This document shows positions 26,559-35,501 of a stretch of 64,000 nt of DNA, in pieces. The notes below the pieces were generated by a model. The model searched no databases. It was not told where the DNA came from and saw nothing but the letters and a program-made list of their open reading frames with translations. Each line of letters starts with the position of its first letter. The first letter of the stretch is position 1. The stretch is taken from the NCBI RefSeq assembly GCF_900111015.1, contig NZ_FOFS01000013.1, positions 62,001 through 126,000 on the forward strand. Reading direction: 5' to 3'. The DNA comes from Solimonas aquatica (GTDB lineage: Bacteria > Pseudomonadota > Gammaproteobacteria > Nevskiales > Nevskiaceae). Both the position numbers and the translations under genes were made by a program.

Positions 26559-27446
26559 TCAGGCGCCGTGATCGTGCAGCCACTCACGCGCGAGCTTGGC
26601 GGCGTACTCGGCGGCGATGGCGTCGTAGGTCGGACGGTAGTCGGCATTGAAGCCGTGGTCCACGCCGGGGAAGATCAGCACTTCGGAGCCCGAGCTGCCC
26701 TTGGCAAGCAGACCGCGCATCTGCTCCACCACGTCCTCCTTGATGTACTTGTCTAGACCGGCGTAGAGGCCCAGCACCGGCGCCTTGATGTTCGCGGCCA
26801 GATCGATGGGATCGGCGGGCTTGATCTCGGACTTCATGCCATTGAGCAGACCGTAATACGCGACGCCGGCCTTGAGCTGCGGATTGTGCGCGGCATACAG
26901 CCACACGGTGCGCCCGCCCCAGCAATAGCCCACCGCGCCCAGCCGCTTCACGTCCACACGGCCAGTGCCCTTGGCGTAGGCGACGGCGGCGTCCAGATCG
27001 CTCATCACCTGCGCGTCCGGCACCTTGCTCACCACCTCGCCGAGGATCTGGCCGATGTCGCTCATCTTCGACACATCGCCCTGGCGCGCGAACAGCTCCG
27101 GGGCGATGGCGCAGTAGCCGAGCTTGGCGTAACGGCGGCAGACGTCCTTGATGTGCTCATGCACACCGAAGATTTCCTGAATCACCAGCAGTACCGGCAG
27201 ATCGCGGCCTTTCTCGGGCATGGCGCGATAGGCGGGAATCTCGCCGCCCTGCACCGCAATCTTCACCTCGCCGGCAATCAGGCCGCGGCTGTCGGTGACG
27301 ATGGTGCTGGCCTGCGCGGCGCCGGCCGCCAGCGCAAAGCCGCTGGCCAGGGAGCTGACGATGAAACCGCGACGCGAGACCGCGCCATTGGCGGGCTTGG
27401 CCTTGGCGAAGTCGAGCGGCAGCAGACCGTATTGCTGGTGATGCAT
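26559..27446 (-). CDS. Dienelactone hydrolase-family protein with Tat signal
   Basis: A 295-residue alpha/beta hydrolase with catalytic triad Cys175 (GYCWGG), Asp232 (YAGLDKY) and His264 (GVDHGF), the Cys-nucleophile arrangement of dienelactone hydrolases. An N-terminal SRRGFIVSSLASGFALAAGAA segment (from residue 24) is a plausible twin-arginine export signal, so it likely acts in the periplasm. The ATG start has CGGAGA 7 bases upstream. Natural substrate unknown; the family includes carboxymethylenebutenolidase and broad esterases. Confidence 0.88.
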   Translation of the reverse strand: MHHQQYGLLPLDFAKAKPANGAVSRRGFIVSSLASGFALAAGAAQASTIVTDSRGLIAGEVKIAVQGGEIPAYRAMPEKGRDLPVLLVIQEIFGVHEHIKDVCRRYAKLGYCAIAPELFARQGDVSKMSDIGQILGEVVSKVPDAQVMSDLDAAVAYAKGTGRVDVKRLGAVGYCWGGRTVWLYAAHNPQLKAGVAYYGLLNGMKSEIKPADPIDLAANIKAPVLGLYAGLDKYIKEDVVEQMRGLLAKGSSGSEVLIFPGVDHGFNADYRPTYDAIAAEYAAKLAREWLHDHGA

Positions 27447-27538
27447 GAACATTCTCCGTTTCAGGCTCTGTTTCGGGGCGAAGAACATGGGCCGGTGCGC
27501 AGGCGCGCGCGGCGACGCTTCGGCACTTTACCAGCTTG

Positions 27539-27568
27539 CTGAAAAACGCCATCCCAGGCGTTTTTCAG
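27539..27568. terminator. Perfect 12-bp-stem hairpin with internal T/A runs
   Basis: CTGAAAAACGCC and its complement GGCGTTTTTCAG flank a 6-base loop. The G+C base followed by a run of T on either strand resembles a bidirectional intrinsic terminator. It would end the LysE-family transcript (minus strand) before the dienelactone hydrolase promoter. The remainder of the 250-base gap 27447-27697 holds no gene I can support. Confidence 0.55.
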
Positions 27569-27697
27569 GTCGCTGCGCAAAAGCGTGGTTTTCCTGCGCT
27601 GCCGGCCGTCAAGCGCTGGCGCGCTCGATGGCCCTCGGCAGCTCCAGGTGCCAAGCACCGCGTGCCGGACACTTCGTTTTTTTAAGCACGCTGTCCG

Positions 27698-28327
27698 TCA
27701 TCGGCTCAGGGCCAGGCGCAGCCCCAGCGCGACAAAGACCGCGCCCAGGGCACGATCCAGTCGTGCGGCGAGCCTTTCGCTGCGCCTGAGCCAGGCGCCG
27801 ATGGGAGCGGCGAACCAGGCCAGACACAGGCTCCACACGGTGCCGGTGGCCACGAAGCTCAGCCCCAGCAGCACGAAGGCCGCCGGCTTGTGCGCGCTGT
27901 CCACGGCGATGAACTGCGGCAGGAAGGCGAGGAAGAACAGCGCCACCTTGGGATTGAGCACATTGGTGAGCACGCCCTGGCGGTAGGCCGCGAGCCAATG
28001 CCGGTCACCGCTGACGGGCGCCGCGCTGAAGCGACCCGCGCCGCGCGACAGCAACATGCTCAGGCCCAGATAGATCAGGTAAGCCGCGCCGATCAGCTTC
28101 ACCAGCAGAAACGCCGAAGCCGACGCGGCCAGCAGTCCCGACAGACCCAGCGCGGCAGCGAAGGTATGCACCACGCAGCCGCTGCAGATGCCCAGCGCCG
28201 AGGCCAGGCCCTGCGCACGGCCCTGGCCGATGCTGCGACCCAGGATGTACAGCGTGTCCGGCCCCGGCGTGAGATTGAGCGCGATGCAGGAGAGCAGAAA
28301 CAGCGGGAAGTCGTGGATGCCGAGCAT
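27698..28327 (-). CDS. LysE/RhtB-family amino-acid exporter
   Basis: A 209-residue inner-membrane protein with five to six helices. The family signature LNLTPGPDTLYILGRSIGQGRAQGLASALG is near the N-terminus, and LNPKVALFFLAFLPQFI lies mid-protein. Such carriers export amino acids or their derivatives by proton exchange; the substrate here cannot be named. The start at MLGIHDFPLF matches family N-termini. The hairpin at 27539 probably ends its transcript. Confidence 0.9.
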   Translation of the reverse strand: MLGIHDFPLFLLSCIALNLTPGPDTLYILGRSIGQGRAQGLASALGICSGCVVHTFAAALGLSGLLAASASAFLLVKLIGAAYLIYLGLSMLLSRGAGRFSAAPVSGDRHWLAAYRQGVLTNVLNPKVALFFLAFLPQFIAVDSAHKPAAFVLLGLSFVATGTVWSLCLAWFAAPIGAWLRRSERLAARLDRALGAVFVALGLRLALSR

Positions 28328-28435
28328 GGGAAGCCTGTTGGCAATGAAGGCTGCGCGGATGGCGCCTGACCGAGGCCGGCCCTCGCCCCCGTCGCCGCGC
28401 AATGAGGCCGAGGGGATTTGCAGCGCGTGCTGTAC

Positions 28436-28993
28436 TCAGTGCGGCGCTGGGGCCGGTGCCGGTGCCGGCGCGCTGAGGGCAGGCGCGGCCGGCGACGGCG
28501 CGGCGCTGTCGATGTACGGCACCTGCAGATCCTGCAGGCCCATGCGCATCGCCTCCTGCGCCGCCGGCGGCAGCTGCGCCAGCTCGGAACGGCGGTAGGA
28601 CTGCTGCGCGCAATGCTGCGTGTAATCGTCCTTCACCACGTTCAGCGCATCGATGTCGTGCTTGAGCGCGTCCATGCGCAGATTGAAATCGCGCGCCTGC
28701 GCGTTGTGCGCGTTGCGGCGCTCGCGCAGTTCCAGCTGCGCGCGCAGATCGTCGCGCGGCGTGGCGGCGGCCTGCGCCTTGAGTTCGGCGGAACGCTGGT
28801 TGATGCGGGCGCGCTCGGCTTCCAGCTGCTCGCTGCTCTGCAGCAGGCGCGGCGACTGCTCGCGCAGCTGCAGGGCGGCCTGCGCGCAGGCCGCCAGCGC
28901 CTCGCCGCTGAGCACCGCCGGTTCGGCTTGCGCCGCGGCGCTGCCCAGCAGCAGCGCGCCGCAGATTCCGACACTGATCTTGCGCCAGCTCAT
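28436..28993 (-). CDS. Periplasmic coiled-coil protein, unknown function
   Basis: A 185-residue exported protein: signal peptide with likely cleavage after AAAQA (residue 23), then a long Gln/Glu/Arg-rich helical region (about 30-135) predicted to form a coiled coil, and a low-complexity Ala/Pro tail (SPAAPALSAPAPAPAPAPH). AGGAG precedes the ATG at 9-base spacing. Two cysteines (about 33 and 126) could pair. No family recognised. Confidence 0.65.
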   Translation of the reverse strand: MSWRKISVGICGALLLGSAAAQAEPAVLSGEALAACAQAALQLREQSPRLLQSSEQLEAERARINQRSAELKAQAAATPRDDLRAQLELRERRNAHNAQARDFNLRMDALKHDIDALNVVKDDYTQHCAQQSYRRSELAQLPPAAQEAMRMGLQDLQVPYIDSAAPSPAAPALSAPAPAPAPAPH

Positions 28994-29074
28994 GACATCA
29001 AAGCTCCTGATCCAGGACGGCTGCGGAGAGCCGCCGTCCGAATGGGGCGCCATTGTGAACGTTTCGCCGCGGCT

Positions 29075-29833
29075 TTACCCGGCGTAACCCGGGTTGTCGC
29101 GATCCAGCTTGCGCAGCAGCGCCGGCCAGGCCAGCGCACCGCCCATGCCCAGGGTCACCTGCGCAATCTGCTGCGTGGCCAGGTCGAGAATCTTCTGCGG
29201 AATCGGGATCAGCTCGCCGCCGGCCTGCGCGCGCACCTGCACCGCGCAGGCGGCCTCGAAGATGTACATGGCCATGAACGCCTCGGCGGGCGTCTTGCCC
29301 ACGGTCAGCAGGCCGTGATTGCGCAGCATCAGGAAGGTCTTGGCGCCGATGTCGCGCACCAGATGCGGCTTCTCGTCTTCCAGCAGCGCCACGCCTTCGT
29401 AATCGTGATACGCCAGCGAAGACAGCACGAAGAACGCCTGCTGCGAGATCGGCAGCACACCGTCTCTCTGCGCCGACACCGCCACCCCGTTGAGCGAATG
29501 CGTGTGCATCACGCAGCCGGCGTCGGCGCGCGCGCCGTGCACGCAGCTGTGAATCAGAAAGCCGGCGGGGTTCACCGGATACGGCGAGTCCTGCACCTTG
29601 CGACCCTGCGCATCGACTTTCACCAGCGAGGAGGCGGTGATCTCCTCGAACATCATGCCGTAGGGATTGATCAGGAAGTGTTCCTGGCCGCCCGGCACCT
29701 TGGCGCTGATGTGGGTGAACACCAGATCGTCCCAGCCGTAGCGCGCCACCAGTCGGTAGCAGGCGGCGAGATCCACGCGCAGCTGCCATTCCTCGGGCGA
29801 AACCTGATCGCGAACTGTGGATGCGGCGGACAT
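29075..29833 (-). CDS. Class II aldolase/adducin-family protein
   Basis: A 252-residue protein of the class II aldolase fold, which uses a divalent metal to cleave or epimerise sugar phosphates. Metal-binding histidines are His110 and His112 (VMHTHS) and His173 (LRNHGLL). The glutamate usual in fuculose-phosphate aldolases is not evident (PAGFLIHS at that place), so adducin-like or altered chemistry is possible. The ATG follows AGGAGA. Substrate unknown; the gene is divergent from a methyltransferase gene. Confidence 0.85.
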   Translation of the reverse strand: MSAASTVRDQVSPEEWQLRVDLAACYRLVARYGWDDLVFTHISAKVPGGQEHFLINPYGMMFEEITASSLVKVDAQGRKVQDSPYPVNPAGFLIHSCVHGARADAGCVMHTHSLNGVAVSAQRDGVLPISQQAFFVLSSLAYHDYEGVALLEDEKPHLVRDIGAKTFLMLRNHGLLTVGKTPAEAFMAMYIFEAACAVQVRAQAGGELIPIPQKILDLATQQIAQVTLGMGGALAWPALLRKLDRDNPGYAG

Positions 29834-29966
29834 GTATCTCTCCTGGTCTGGGTCTGTTCCTGCGCCCATTGTGCCGCGCCGCGCCCGCGGCTGCGCTGCG
29901 CCCGGTCAAGGCCTGGATACCCGCGGCCTCACTGTTATGATCGCCACGGATTTTTGCGAAAGCCTC

Positions 29967-30608
29967 ATGACCCAGCCCGATCTCAGCAAGGCAGCGCCGC
30001 AGTTGCAGTGGAACCAGCGCTACGGTGAGCCCGGTTTTGCCTACGGCCAGGCACCCAATGCCTATCTGGCGCAGACCGCGCCGCGCTATCTGCCGGCCGG
30101 CGCGCAGCTGTTCGTGCCCGCCGACGGCGAAGGCCGTAACGGCGTATGGCTGGCCCAGCAGGGCCACCGGGTGTCGAGTCTGGACGCCTCCGAGGTCGGC
30201 GTGGCCAAGGCGCTGGCGCTGGCCGCGCAGCGCGGCGTGCTCATCGAGGCGCGCGTCGGGGATCTGCTGGCGGCCGAGCTGCCGGAGCGGCAGTACGACG
30301 CCGTGGTGAGCATCTACGCGCATCTGCCGCCGGCACAGCGCGGCCTGCTGCACGGCCGCTTCGCGCGCGCGCTCAAGCCCGGCGGCGTGCTGATCCTGGA
30401 AGGCTTCGCCCGCGAGCAGCTGGGCCGCGCCAGCGGCGGCCCCAAGGACATCGACTGGCTGTACAGCGAAGCGCAGCTGCGCGCGGAGTTCGGCGCCTGG
30501 CTGGACTTCATCGAGCTGCAGACCGCCGTCGTCGAACTGGACGAAGGCCCTTATCATCAGGGCGAGGCCGTGGTGATGCGCGCGGTGGCGCGCCGCCGCG
30601 CCGCCTGA
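29967..30608 (+). CDS. Class I SAM-dependent methyltransferase
   Basis: A 213-residue Rossmann-fold methyltransferase with motif I as LFVPADGEGRNGVWLA (about 48-63), acidic motif II near SSLDASE (70-76) and motif IV YDAVVSIYAHLP. The pattern resembles the TehB/thiopurine-like small methyltransferases acting on small molecules. Substrate unknown. It is followed 45 bases later by a DUF4336 gene in the same direction. Confidence 0.85.
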   Translation: MTQPDLSKAAPQLQWNQRYGEPGFAYGQAPNAYLAQTAPRYLPAGAQLFVPADGEGRNGVWLAQQGHRVSSLDASEVGVAKALALAAQRGVLIEARVGDLLAAELPERQYDAVVSIYAHLPPAQRGLLHGRFARALKPGGVLILEGFAREQLGRASGGPKDIDWLYSEAQLRAEFGAWLDFIELQTAVVELDEGPYHQGEAVVMRAVARRRAA

Positions 30609-30652
30609 TCGCCGCGACGCACAGAACCGGAGGCATGCAGGACAATCAGCAT

Positions 30653-31336
30653 ATGGCCAGACTCCAAGCCCTCGCCGACAACCTCTGGGTGGTGGACTCG
30701 CCGCACGCCTTCGCCGGCCTGCACATCGGCACGCGCATGACCGTGGTGCGGCTCTCGGGCGGCGCGCTGTGGCTGCATTCGCCGGTGACCATCGACGCGG
30801 CGCTGCAGGCCGAGATCGAAGCCCTGGGGCCGGTGCGGCACATCGTCTGTCCCAATATGTTTCATCACATGTACGCGGCGCCCGCGGCCGCGCTGTGGCC
30901 GGATGCGCGCCGCTACGGTCCGGAGCTGCTGCGCCGCAAGCGTCCCGACCTGCGTCTGGACACCGCGCTGTCCGACACGCCGGATCGCGAATGGCAGGAC
31001 GATCTGCAGCCCATCACCATCCAGGGCAGCCTGCTGTTTGAAACCGTGTTCTATCACGCCGCCAGCCGCAGCCTGATCAGCTCCGATCTGGTGGAGAACT
31101 TCCACGGTCACGCGCATGGCTTCACGCGCTGGTACCTGCGCATGGGCGGCATCCTCGACAAGGTGGGCTGGCATCCGCTGCTGCGTCTGCTCTACGTGCG
31201 CCGCGCCAAGGCGCGCGCCAGCCTGCAACGCGTGCTGGCCCTGCCCTTCGAGCGCCTGATCCTGGCGCACGGCGAGATCATCACGCAGGACGCCCACGCG
31301 CAGCTGCGTGCCGGTCTGGCCTGGCTGCAGGTATAA
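30653..31336 (+). CDS. DUF4336 protein (metallo-hydrolase-like)
   Basis: A 227-residue protein matching the DUF4336 pattern (NLWVVDSPH...MTVVRLSGGALWLHSPVTID...IVCPNMFHHMYAAP), a family distantly related to metallo-beta-lactamase folds but of unknown function. His-rich segments (NMFHHMY; NFHGHAHGF; LAHGEII) could bind metal. ATG 30653 is used because GGAGG lies too close to the alternative ATG 30635. Confidence 0.8.
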   Translation: MARLQALADNLWVVDSPHAFAGLHIGTRMTVVRLSGGALWLHSPVTIDAALQAEIEALGPVRHIVCPNMFHHMYAAPAAALWPDARRYGPELLRRKRPDLRLDTALSDTPDREWQDDLQPITIQGSLLFETVFYHAASRSLISSDLVENFHGHAHGFTRWYLRMGGILDKVGWHPLLRLLYVRRAKARASLQRVLALPFERLILAHGEIITQDAHAQLRAGLAWLQV

Positions 31337-31344
31337 GCTTCGGG

Positions 31345-31500
31345 CCGCGCCGGTGCGCTGCGCCGCCAGCGCCGCCGGGCTCATGCCCTCCCGGCGCTTG
31401 CAGGCGTGAATCGGGCTCGCCGGTCCGGCATCGCCCCGCTGCGCCACTTCCTCCCGCTTCAGATGCGCCGTGGTGAGCAGCGGACGGCGGGCGCGGACAT
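31345..31500 (-). pseudogene. Relic of an AraC-family regulator C-terminus
   Basis: On the minus strand this gap reads ...LTTAHLKREEVAQRGDAG... followed by ACKRREGMSPAALAAQR. The second HTH of AraC regulators typically reads EEVA-x-LGY...F-x-RAFKRRFGMSPAAYR, so the resemblance is specific. There is no full-length protein around it: the recognition-helix region is scrambled and the N-terminal domain is absent. It lies directly upstream of the monooxygenase operon and may be the decayed former regulator. Confidence 0.45.
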
Positions 31501-31621
31501 GCCGGCTTCGGAGCCGATTGGCCAGAACTATCAATTTACTGGCCGCAAGCGTCATCCCCCGTGCGGCCACAAGCCGGGCATCATGCCCCAAGGCTGCACC
31601 ACTAAAAATCGGGAAACGAAC

Positions 31622-33115
31622 ATGACTGAGGAGAACGGTGGCACACCGCTGAAGGTGGCCATCATCGGCGCGGGCTTCGGCGGCCTGGGCATGGCCTACG
31701 CGCTCAAGCAGGCCGGCATCGAAGACTTCGTGATGCTGGAAAAGTCCGGCGGCCTGGGCGGCACCTGGCGCGAGAACACGTATCCGGGCTGCGGCTGCGA
31801 CGTGCCCTCGCATCTGTACTCGTTTTCCTTCGAGCCGCATTACCCCTGGTCGCGGCGCTATGCGCAGCAGCCGGAGATCCTGGCCTACCAGCAGCATGTC
31901 GCGCGCAAGTACCGGCTGGATGCGCACATCCGCTACCACAGCGAAGTCAGCGAGGCCCGCTACGACGAGGCCAGCGCGCTGTGGCTGCTGCAGCTGAAGG
32001 ATGGCCGCCGCCTGCGCGCCGGGATTCTGATCAGCGCCGTGGGCCAGCTGCATCGTCCGGCCTATCCGAACCTCCCCGGCCGCGAAAGCTTTGCCGGACG
32101 CAGCTTCCACTCCGCGCACTGGGACCATGACTTCGATCTGCGCGGCAAGACCGTGGCGGTGATCGGCACCGGCGCCAGCGCCGTGCAGTTCGTGCCGGAA
32201 ATCGCACCCAAGGTGCAGACCCTGAAGCTGTTCCAGCGCTCGCCGGGCTGGACCTTCCCCAAGGTGGAAAAGCGGTTCTCGCGCTTCGAGCGCTGGCTGC
32301 TGGACACGCTGCCGCTGCTGCATGATCTGGATCGCCTGCGCGTGTTCTTCATGACCGAGCTGCTGGCCGCCGCCTACAACGGCAACCGCGCGCTGGCCTG
32401 GCTGATCACCGCCGGCTCGCGCCTGCAGGCCTGGTGGCAGATCCGCGATCCGCAGCTGCGCGCGCGCCTGCGCCCGGACTTTCCCATCGGCTGCAAGCGC
32501 ATCCTGCTCAGCAATGCCTGGCTGCCGACCCTGGCACGCGACAATGTGGAACTGATCGACAGCGCGATCCGCCGCATCGAGCCCGAGGGCGTGGTGGATG
32601 GCGAGGGCCGCCTGCATCGCGTGGACGCCATCATCTACGGCACCGGATTTGCCGCCACGCAGTTCCTGGCGCCGATGCGCGTGCTGGGTTCCGGCGGCAA
32701 GTCCCTGCATGAAACCTGGACGCGCGGCGCCGAAGCCTATCTGGGCATGAGCGTGGCGGGCTTCCCCAACTTCTTCATGCTCTACGGCCCCAACACCAAC
32801 GTCGGCTCCGGCTCCATCCTGTTCATGCTGGAACGGCAGCAGCGTTATCTGGTGCAGCTGCTGCTCGAACGGGACAAACGCAGAGCCGCCAGCGTGGAGA
32901 TTCAGGCGCAGGCGCAGCAGGCCTATGTGCAGGAGATGGAGCAGCGCAGCGCCGGCACCACCTACAGCGGCGACTGCCAGAGCTGGTACAAGACTGCCGA
33001 AGGCCGCAACACCAACAACTGGGTGGGCTCGATGCTGGAGTTCGCGCGCCGCACGCGTGCGCCGCAACTCGCGCATTACCGCTTCCAGCCGCGCGCAAGC
33101 ACCCAGGGCTCATGA
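31622..33115 (+). CDS. Baeyer-Villiger-type flavin monooxygenase
   Basis: A 497-residue FAD/NADPH monooxygenase converting a ketone to an ester or lactone. FAD motif GAGFGG is at 16-21, the Baeyer-Villiger fingerprint F-x-G-x3-H-x3-W-D (FAGRSFHSAHWD) at 157-168, and NADPH motif GTGAS at 182-186. The length is typical of the type I subgroup near 500 residues. It starts a four-gene operon and overlaps the GMC gene by ATGA. Context suggests alcohol to ketone (GMC enzyme), then ketone oxygenation, then acyl-CoA oxidation; the substrate is not known. Confidence 0.92.
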   Translation: MTEENGGTPLKVAIIGAGFGGLGMAYALKQAGIEDFVMLEKSGGLGGTWRENTYPGCGCDVPSHLYSFSFEPHYPWSRRYAQQPEILAYQQHVARKYRLDAHIRYHSEVSEARYDEASALWLLQLKDGRRLRAGILISAVGQLHRPAYPNLPGRESFAGRSFHSAHWDHDFDLRGKTVAVIGTGASAVQFVPEIAPKVQTLKLFQRSPGWTFPKVEKRFSRFERWLLDTLPLLHDLDRLRVFFMTELLAAAYNGNRALAWLITAGSRLQAWWQIRDPQLRARLRPDFPIGCKRILLSNAWLPTLARDNVELIDSAIRRIEPEGVVDGEGRLHRVDAIIYGTGFAATQFLAPMRVLGSGGKSLHETWTRGAEAYLGMSVAGFPNFFMLYGPNTNVGSGSILFMLERQQRYLVQLLLERDKRRAASVEIQAQAQQAYVQEMEQRSAGTTYSGDCQSWYKTAEGRNTNNWVGSMLEFARRTRAPQLAHYRFQPRASTQGS

Positions 33116-34815
33116 ACACCTACGACTATGTGATCGTCGGCGGCGGCTCGGCCGGCTGCGTGCTGGCCAATCGTCTTTCCGCCGACGGGCGTCATCAGGT
33201 GCTGCTGCTGGAAGCCGGTCCGGATGATCGCAATCCGCTGATCCACATGCCGCTGGGCGTGGTGGCCCTGGTGCGCGGCTGGTTCGCCAACTGGAAATTC
33301 TGGAGCACGCCGCAGGCCGCGCTGGGCAATCGCCCCACCTACCAGCCGCGCGGCAAGGTGCTGGGTGGCAGCAGCAGCATCAACGCCATGGTCTGCACGC
33401 GCGGCCATCGCTGGGACTACGACCACTGGGCCGCGCAGGGCTGCGAGGGCTGGTCGTATGAGGAAGTGCTGCCGTACTTCCGCAAATCGGAAAGCTACGG
33501 CGCCCCGCTCTCGGCGGAAGACCGTCCCTATCATGGTTTCGACGGACCGCTGCACATCGCGCCGCCACAGAAGCTCAATCCCATCAGCCAGGCTTTCATC
33601 CGCGCCGCCGAGCAGGCCGGGCATGCGCGCAACGAGGATTTCAACGGCGCGCGCCAGGAAGGCGTGGGCAGTTTCAAGGTCTTTCAGAAAGACGGCCAGC
33701 GCTGCAGCAATGCCCGCGCCTATCTGCCGCCCGAGGTGCGCGCAAGGCCCAATCTGCAGATCCGCACCGGTGCACTGGCGACGCGGATTCTGATCGAGCA
33801 GGGTCGCGCGCAGGGCGTGACTTATCGTCACGAAGGTCAGGAGCAGGCGGCGCTGGCCAGGCGCGAGCTGCTGCTCTGCGCGGGGGCCTTGCAGTCACCG
33901 CAGCTGCTGATGCTCTCGGGGATCGGCCCGCGGGCCGAGCTGGAGAAGCACGGCATCGGCGTGATTCACGAGCTGCCCGGCGTGGGCGAAAACCTGCAGG
34001 ATCATCTGGAGGTGATCATCGAGACCCGCGCCAAGGGTCGCGCCGGCGTCTCCCTGCACCCCTTCTCGCTGCTGCGCAATCTGGGCAATGTGCTGCGCTA
34101 TGTGTTCTGGCGCAAGGGCGAGTTCGCCAGCAATGTGGTGGAGGCCGGCGGCTTCTTCAGATCGAATCCGCAGGAGCCCATCCCCGATATCCAGTGGCAC
34201 TTCGCGCCGGCGCCCAATGTGCATCACGGCTTCGATCTGCGGCCCATGTTCAAGGGCTATGGCTATATCGCCTATGTCTACGATCTGCGGCCGCTGTCGC
34301 GCGGCCGCGTGACGCTGGCCAGCGCCGATCCGACGGCGCCGCCGCTGATCGATCCCTGTTATCTGACGCAGGAGCGCGACTGGCAGCGCCTGCTCGACGC
34401 CGTGCGTGAAACCCGCCGTGTGCTGTCGCAGCGCGCGCTGGATCCGTTTCGCGGCGAAGAGCTTTCGCCGGGCTGGACCGTGCAGAGCGATGCCGCGCTG
34501 CGGGCCTGGATCGCGCAGGCCGCCGAGAGCACCTATCATCCGGTGGGCACCTGCAGGATGGGCGTGGACGAAAAGGCCGTGGTGGATCCGCAGCTGCGCG
34601 TGCATGGCATCGCGGGCCTGCGCGTGGTGGATGCCTCCATCATGCCCACGCTCAACGGCTCCAACACCAATGCGCCCACCAGCATGATTGCCGAGAAGGC
34701 CGCCGAGCTGATTCTGCGGGACGCAAACAATCGCCATTTCCCGGCGGCAAAGTCCGACAATCCAGCCGCTGATATCCGCCGCAAGGAGCCCCATGAACCT
34801 GCCAGCGCACACTGA
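33112..34815 (+). CDS. GMC-family FAD oxidoreductase (alcohol dehydrogenase type)
   Basis: A 567-residue glucose-methanol-choline oxidoreductase. FAD motif GGGSAG is at 10-15, the GMC signature PRGKVLGGSSSINAM at 79-93, the second signature GALQSPQLLMLSGIGP near 286-301, and catalytic His in YHPVGTCRMG with the Asn of NGSNTNAP. It resembles choline/alkanol dehydrogenases and would oxidise an alcohol, feeding the adjacent monooxygenase. It overlaps both neighbours: 4 bases with the monooxygenase and 23 with the next gene. Confidence 0.92.
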   Translation: MNTYDYVIVGGGSAGCVLANRLSADGRHQVLLLEAGPDDRNPLIHMPLGVVALVRGWFANWKFWSTPQAALGNRPTYQPRGKVLGGSSSINAMVCTRGHRWDYDHWAAQGCEGWSYEEVLPYFRKSESYGAPLSAEDRPYHGFDGPLHIAPPQKLNPISQAFIRAAEQAGHARNEDFNGARQEGVGSFKVFQKDGQRCSNARAYLPPEVRARPNLQIRTGALATRILIEQGRAQGVTYRHEGQEQAALARRELLLCAGALQSPQLLMLSGIGPRAELEKHGIGVIHELPGVGENLQDHLEVIIETRAKGRAGVSLHPFSLLRNLGNVLRYVFWRKGEFASNVVEAGGFFRSNPQEPIPDIQWHFAPAPNVHHGFDLRPMFKGYGYIAYVYDLRPLSRGRVTLASADPTAPPLIDPCYLTQERDWQRLLDAVRETRRVLSQRALDPFRGEELSPGWTVQSDAALRAWIAQAAESTYHPVGTCRMGVDEKAVVDPQLRVHGIAGLRVVDASIMPTLNGSNTNAPTSMIAEKAAELILRDANNRHFPAAKSDNPAADIRRKEPHEPASAH

Positions 34816-35485
34816 GGCCGGCGTCGCCCGCGCCCCTGCGCCCTGGCTGCTGCACGGACGCGGCTACATCAGCATGCTGCGCTTCGCCCCGGGCAGCAGC
34901 GAACAGGACCGCTTCGTGCCGGCCTCGCTGCAAGGACGTCGCGGCCACTCGCGCACGGCCTGGATGATGTTCGTCGATTACAGCCAGTCGGACGTGGGCC
35001 CGTACCACGAACTGCTGTTCATCCCCGGCAGCTTTCCCTTTGCCGATGGCCGTCGTCATCTCTCCATCAGCCGCATCTTCGTCTCCACGCTCGCCAGCGT
35101 GGTCAACGGCCAGAACAACTGGGGCATACCCAAGGAAGTGGCGCAGTTCGAGGTGCGCTACGGCGAGCAGGGCCTGGACCGCGTACGCGTGACGCAGGAC
35201 GGCGCGCTGATTGCCGAGCTCGATTACCGCAGCTATCCGCTGCCCCTGCCCTTTCCCGGCCAGCTCACGCCCGGCAGCCTGCGCACCCTGGGCCAGCATC
35301 GCGACGGCAAGACCTTCATCTACACCCCCAGCGCCAGCGGCTGGATCAGGCCGGCGCAGCTCAAGCGCATGCACAGCAATCCGCAGCTGTTTGCCGATCT
35401 GAGTCAGGCCCGCGCGCCGCTGAGCGTGGCGGTCTCGCGCTTTCGCATGGTGTTCCCGGTTTCACGGATTCTCGACCATTACTGA
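34793..35485 (+). CDS. Acetoacetate decarboxylase-family protein
   Basis: A 230-residue protein with the acetoacetate decarboxylase fold. Lys114 in NNWGIPKEV aligns with the Schiff-base lysine, and Glu73 in YHELLF with the active-site glutamate. Many family members are not decarboxylases but act on other keto or enol substrates, so the reaction is open. AAGGAG precedes the start, which lies inside the GMC gene, so translation is coupled. Its place in a ketone-oxidising operon fits a keto-acid intermediate. Confidence 0.85.
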   Translation: MNLPAHTEAGVARAPAPWLLHGRGYISMLRFAPGSSEQDRFVPASLQGRRGHSRTAWMMFVDYSQSDVGPYHELLFIPGSFPFADGRRHLSISRIFVSTLASVVNGQNNWGIPKEVAQFEVRYGEQGLDRVRVTQDGALIAELDYRSYPLPLPFPGQLTPGSLRTLGQHRDGKTFIYTPSASGWIRPAQLKRMHSNPQLFADLSQARAPLSVAVSRFRMVFPVSRILDHY

Positions 35486-35501
35486 TCATCAGGACTTCTT
35501 C

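Noticed and set aside
31520-31544. GGCCAG-N13-CTGGCC as a defined operator feature
   Set aside because: Half-sites are only 6 bp, common in G+C-rich DNA; mentioned only with the AraC relic.
30557-33076. 839-codon frame on the minus strand opposite DUF4336 and the monooxygenase
   Set aside because: It is the antisense of two genes with clear motifs; only the ~150 bases resembling an AraC end are kept, as a relic.
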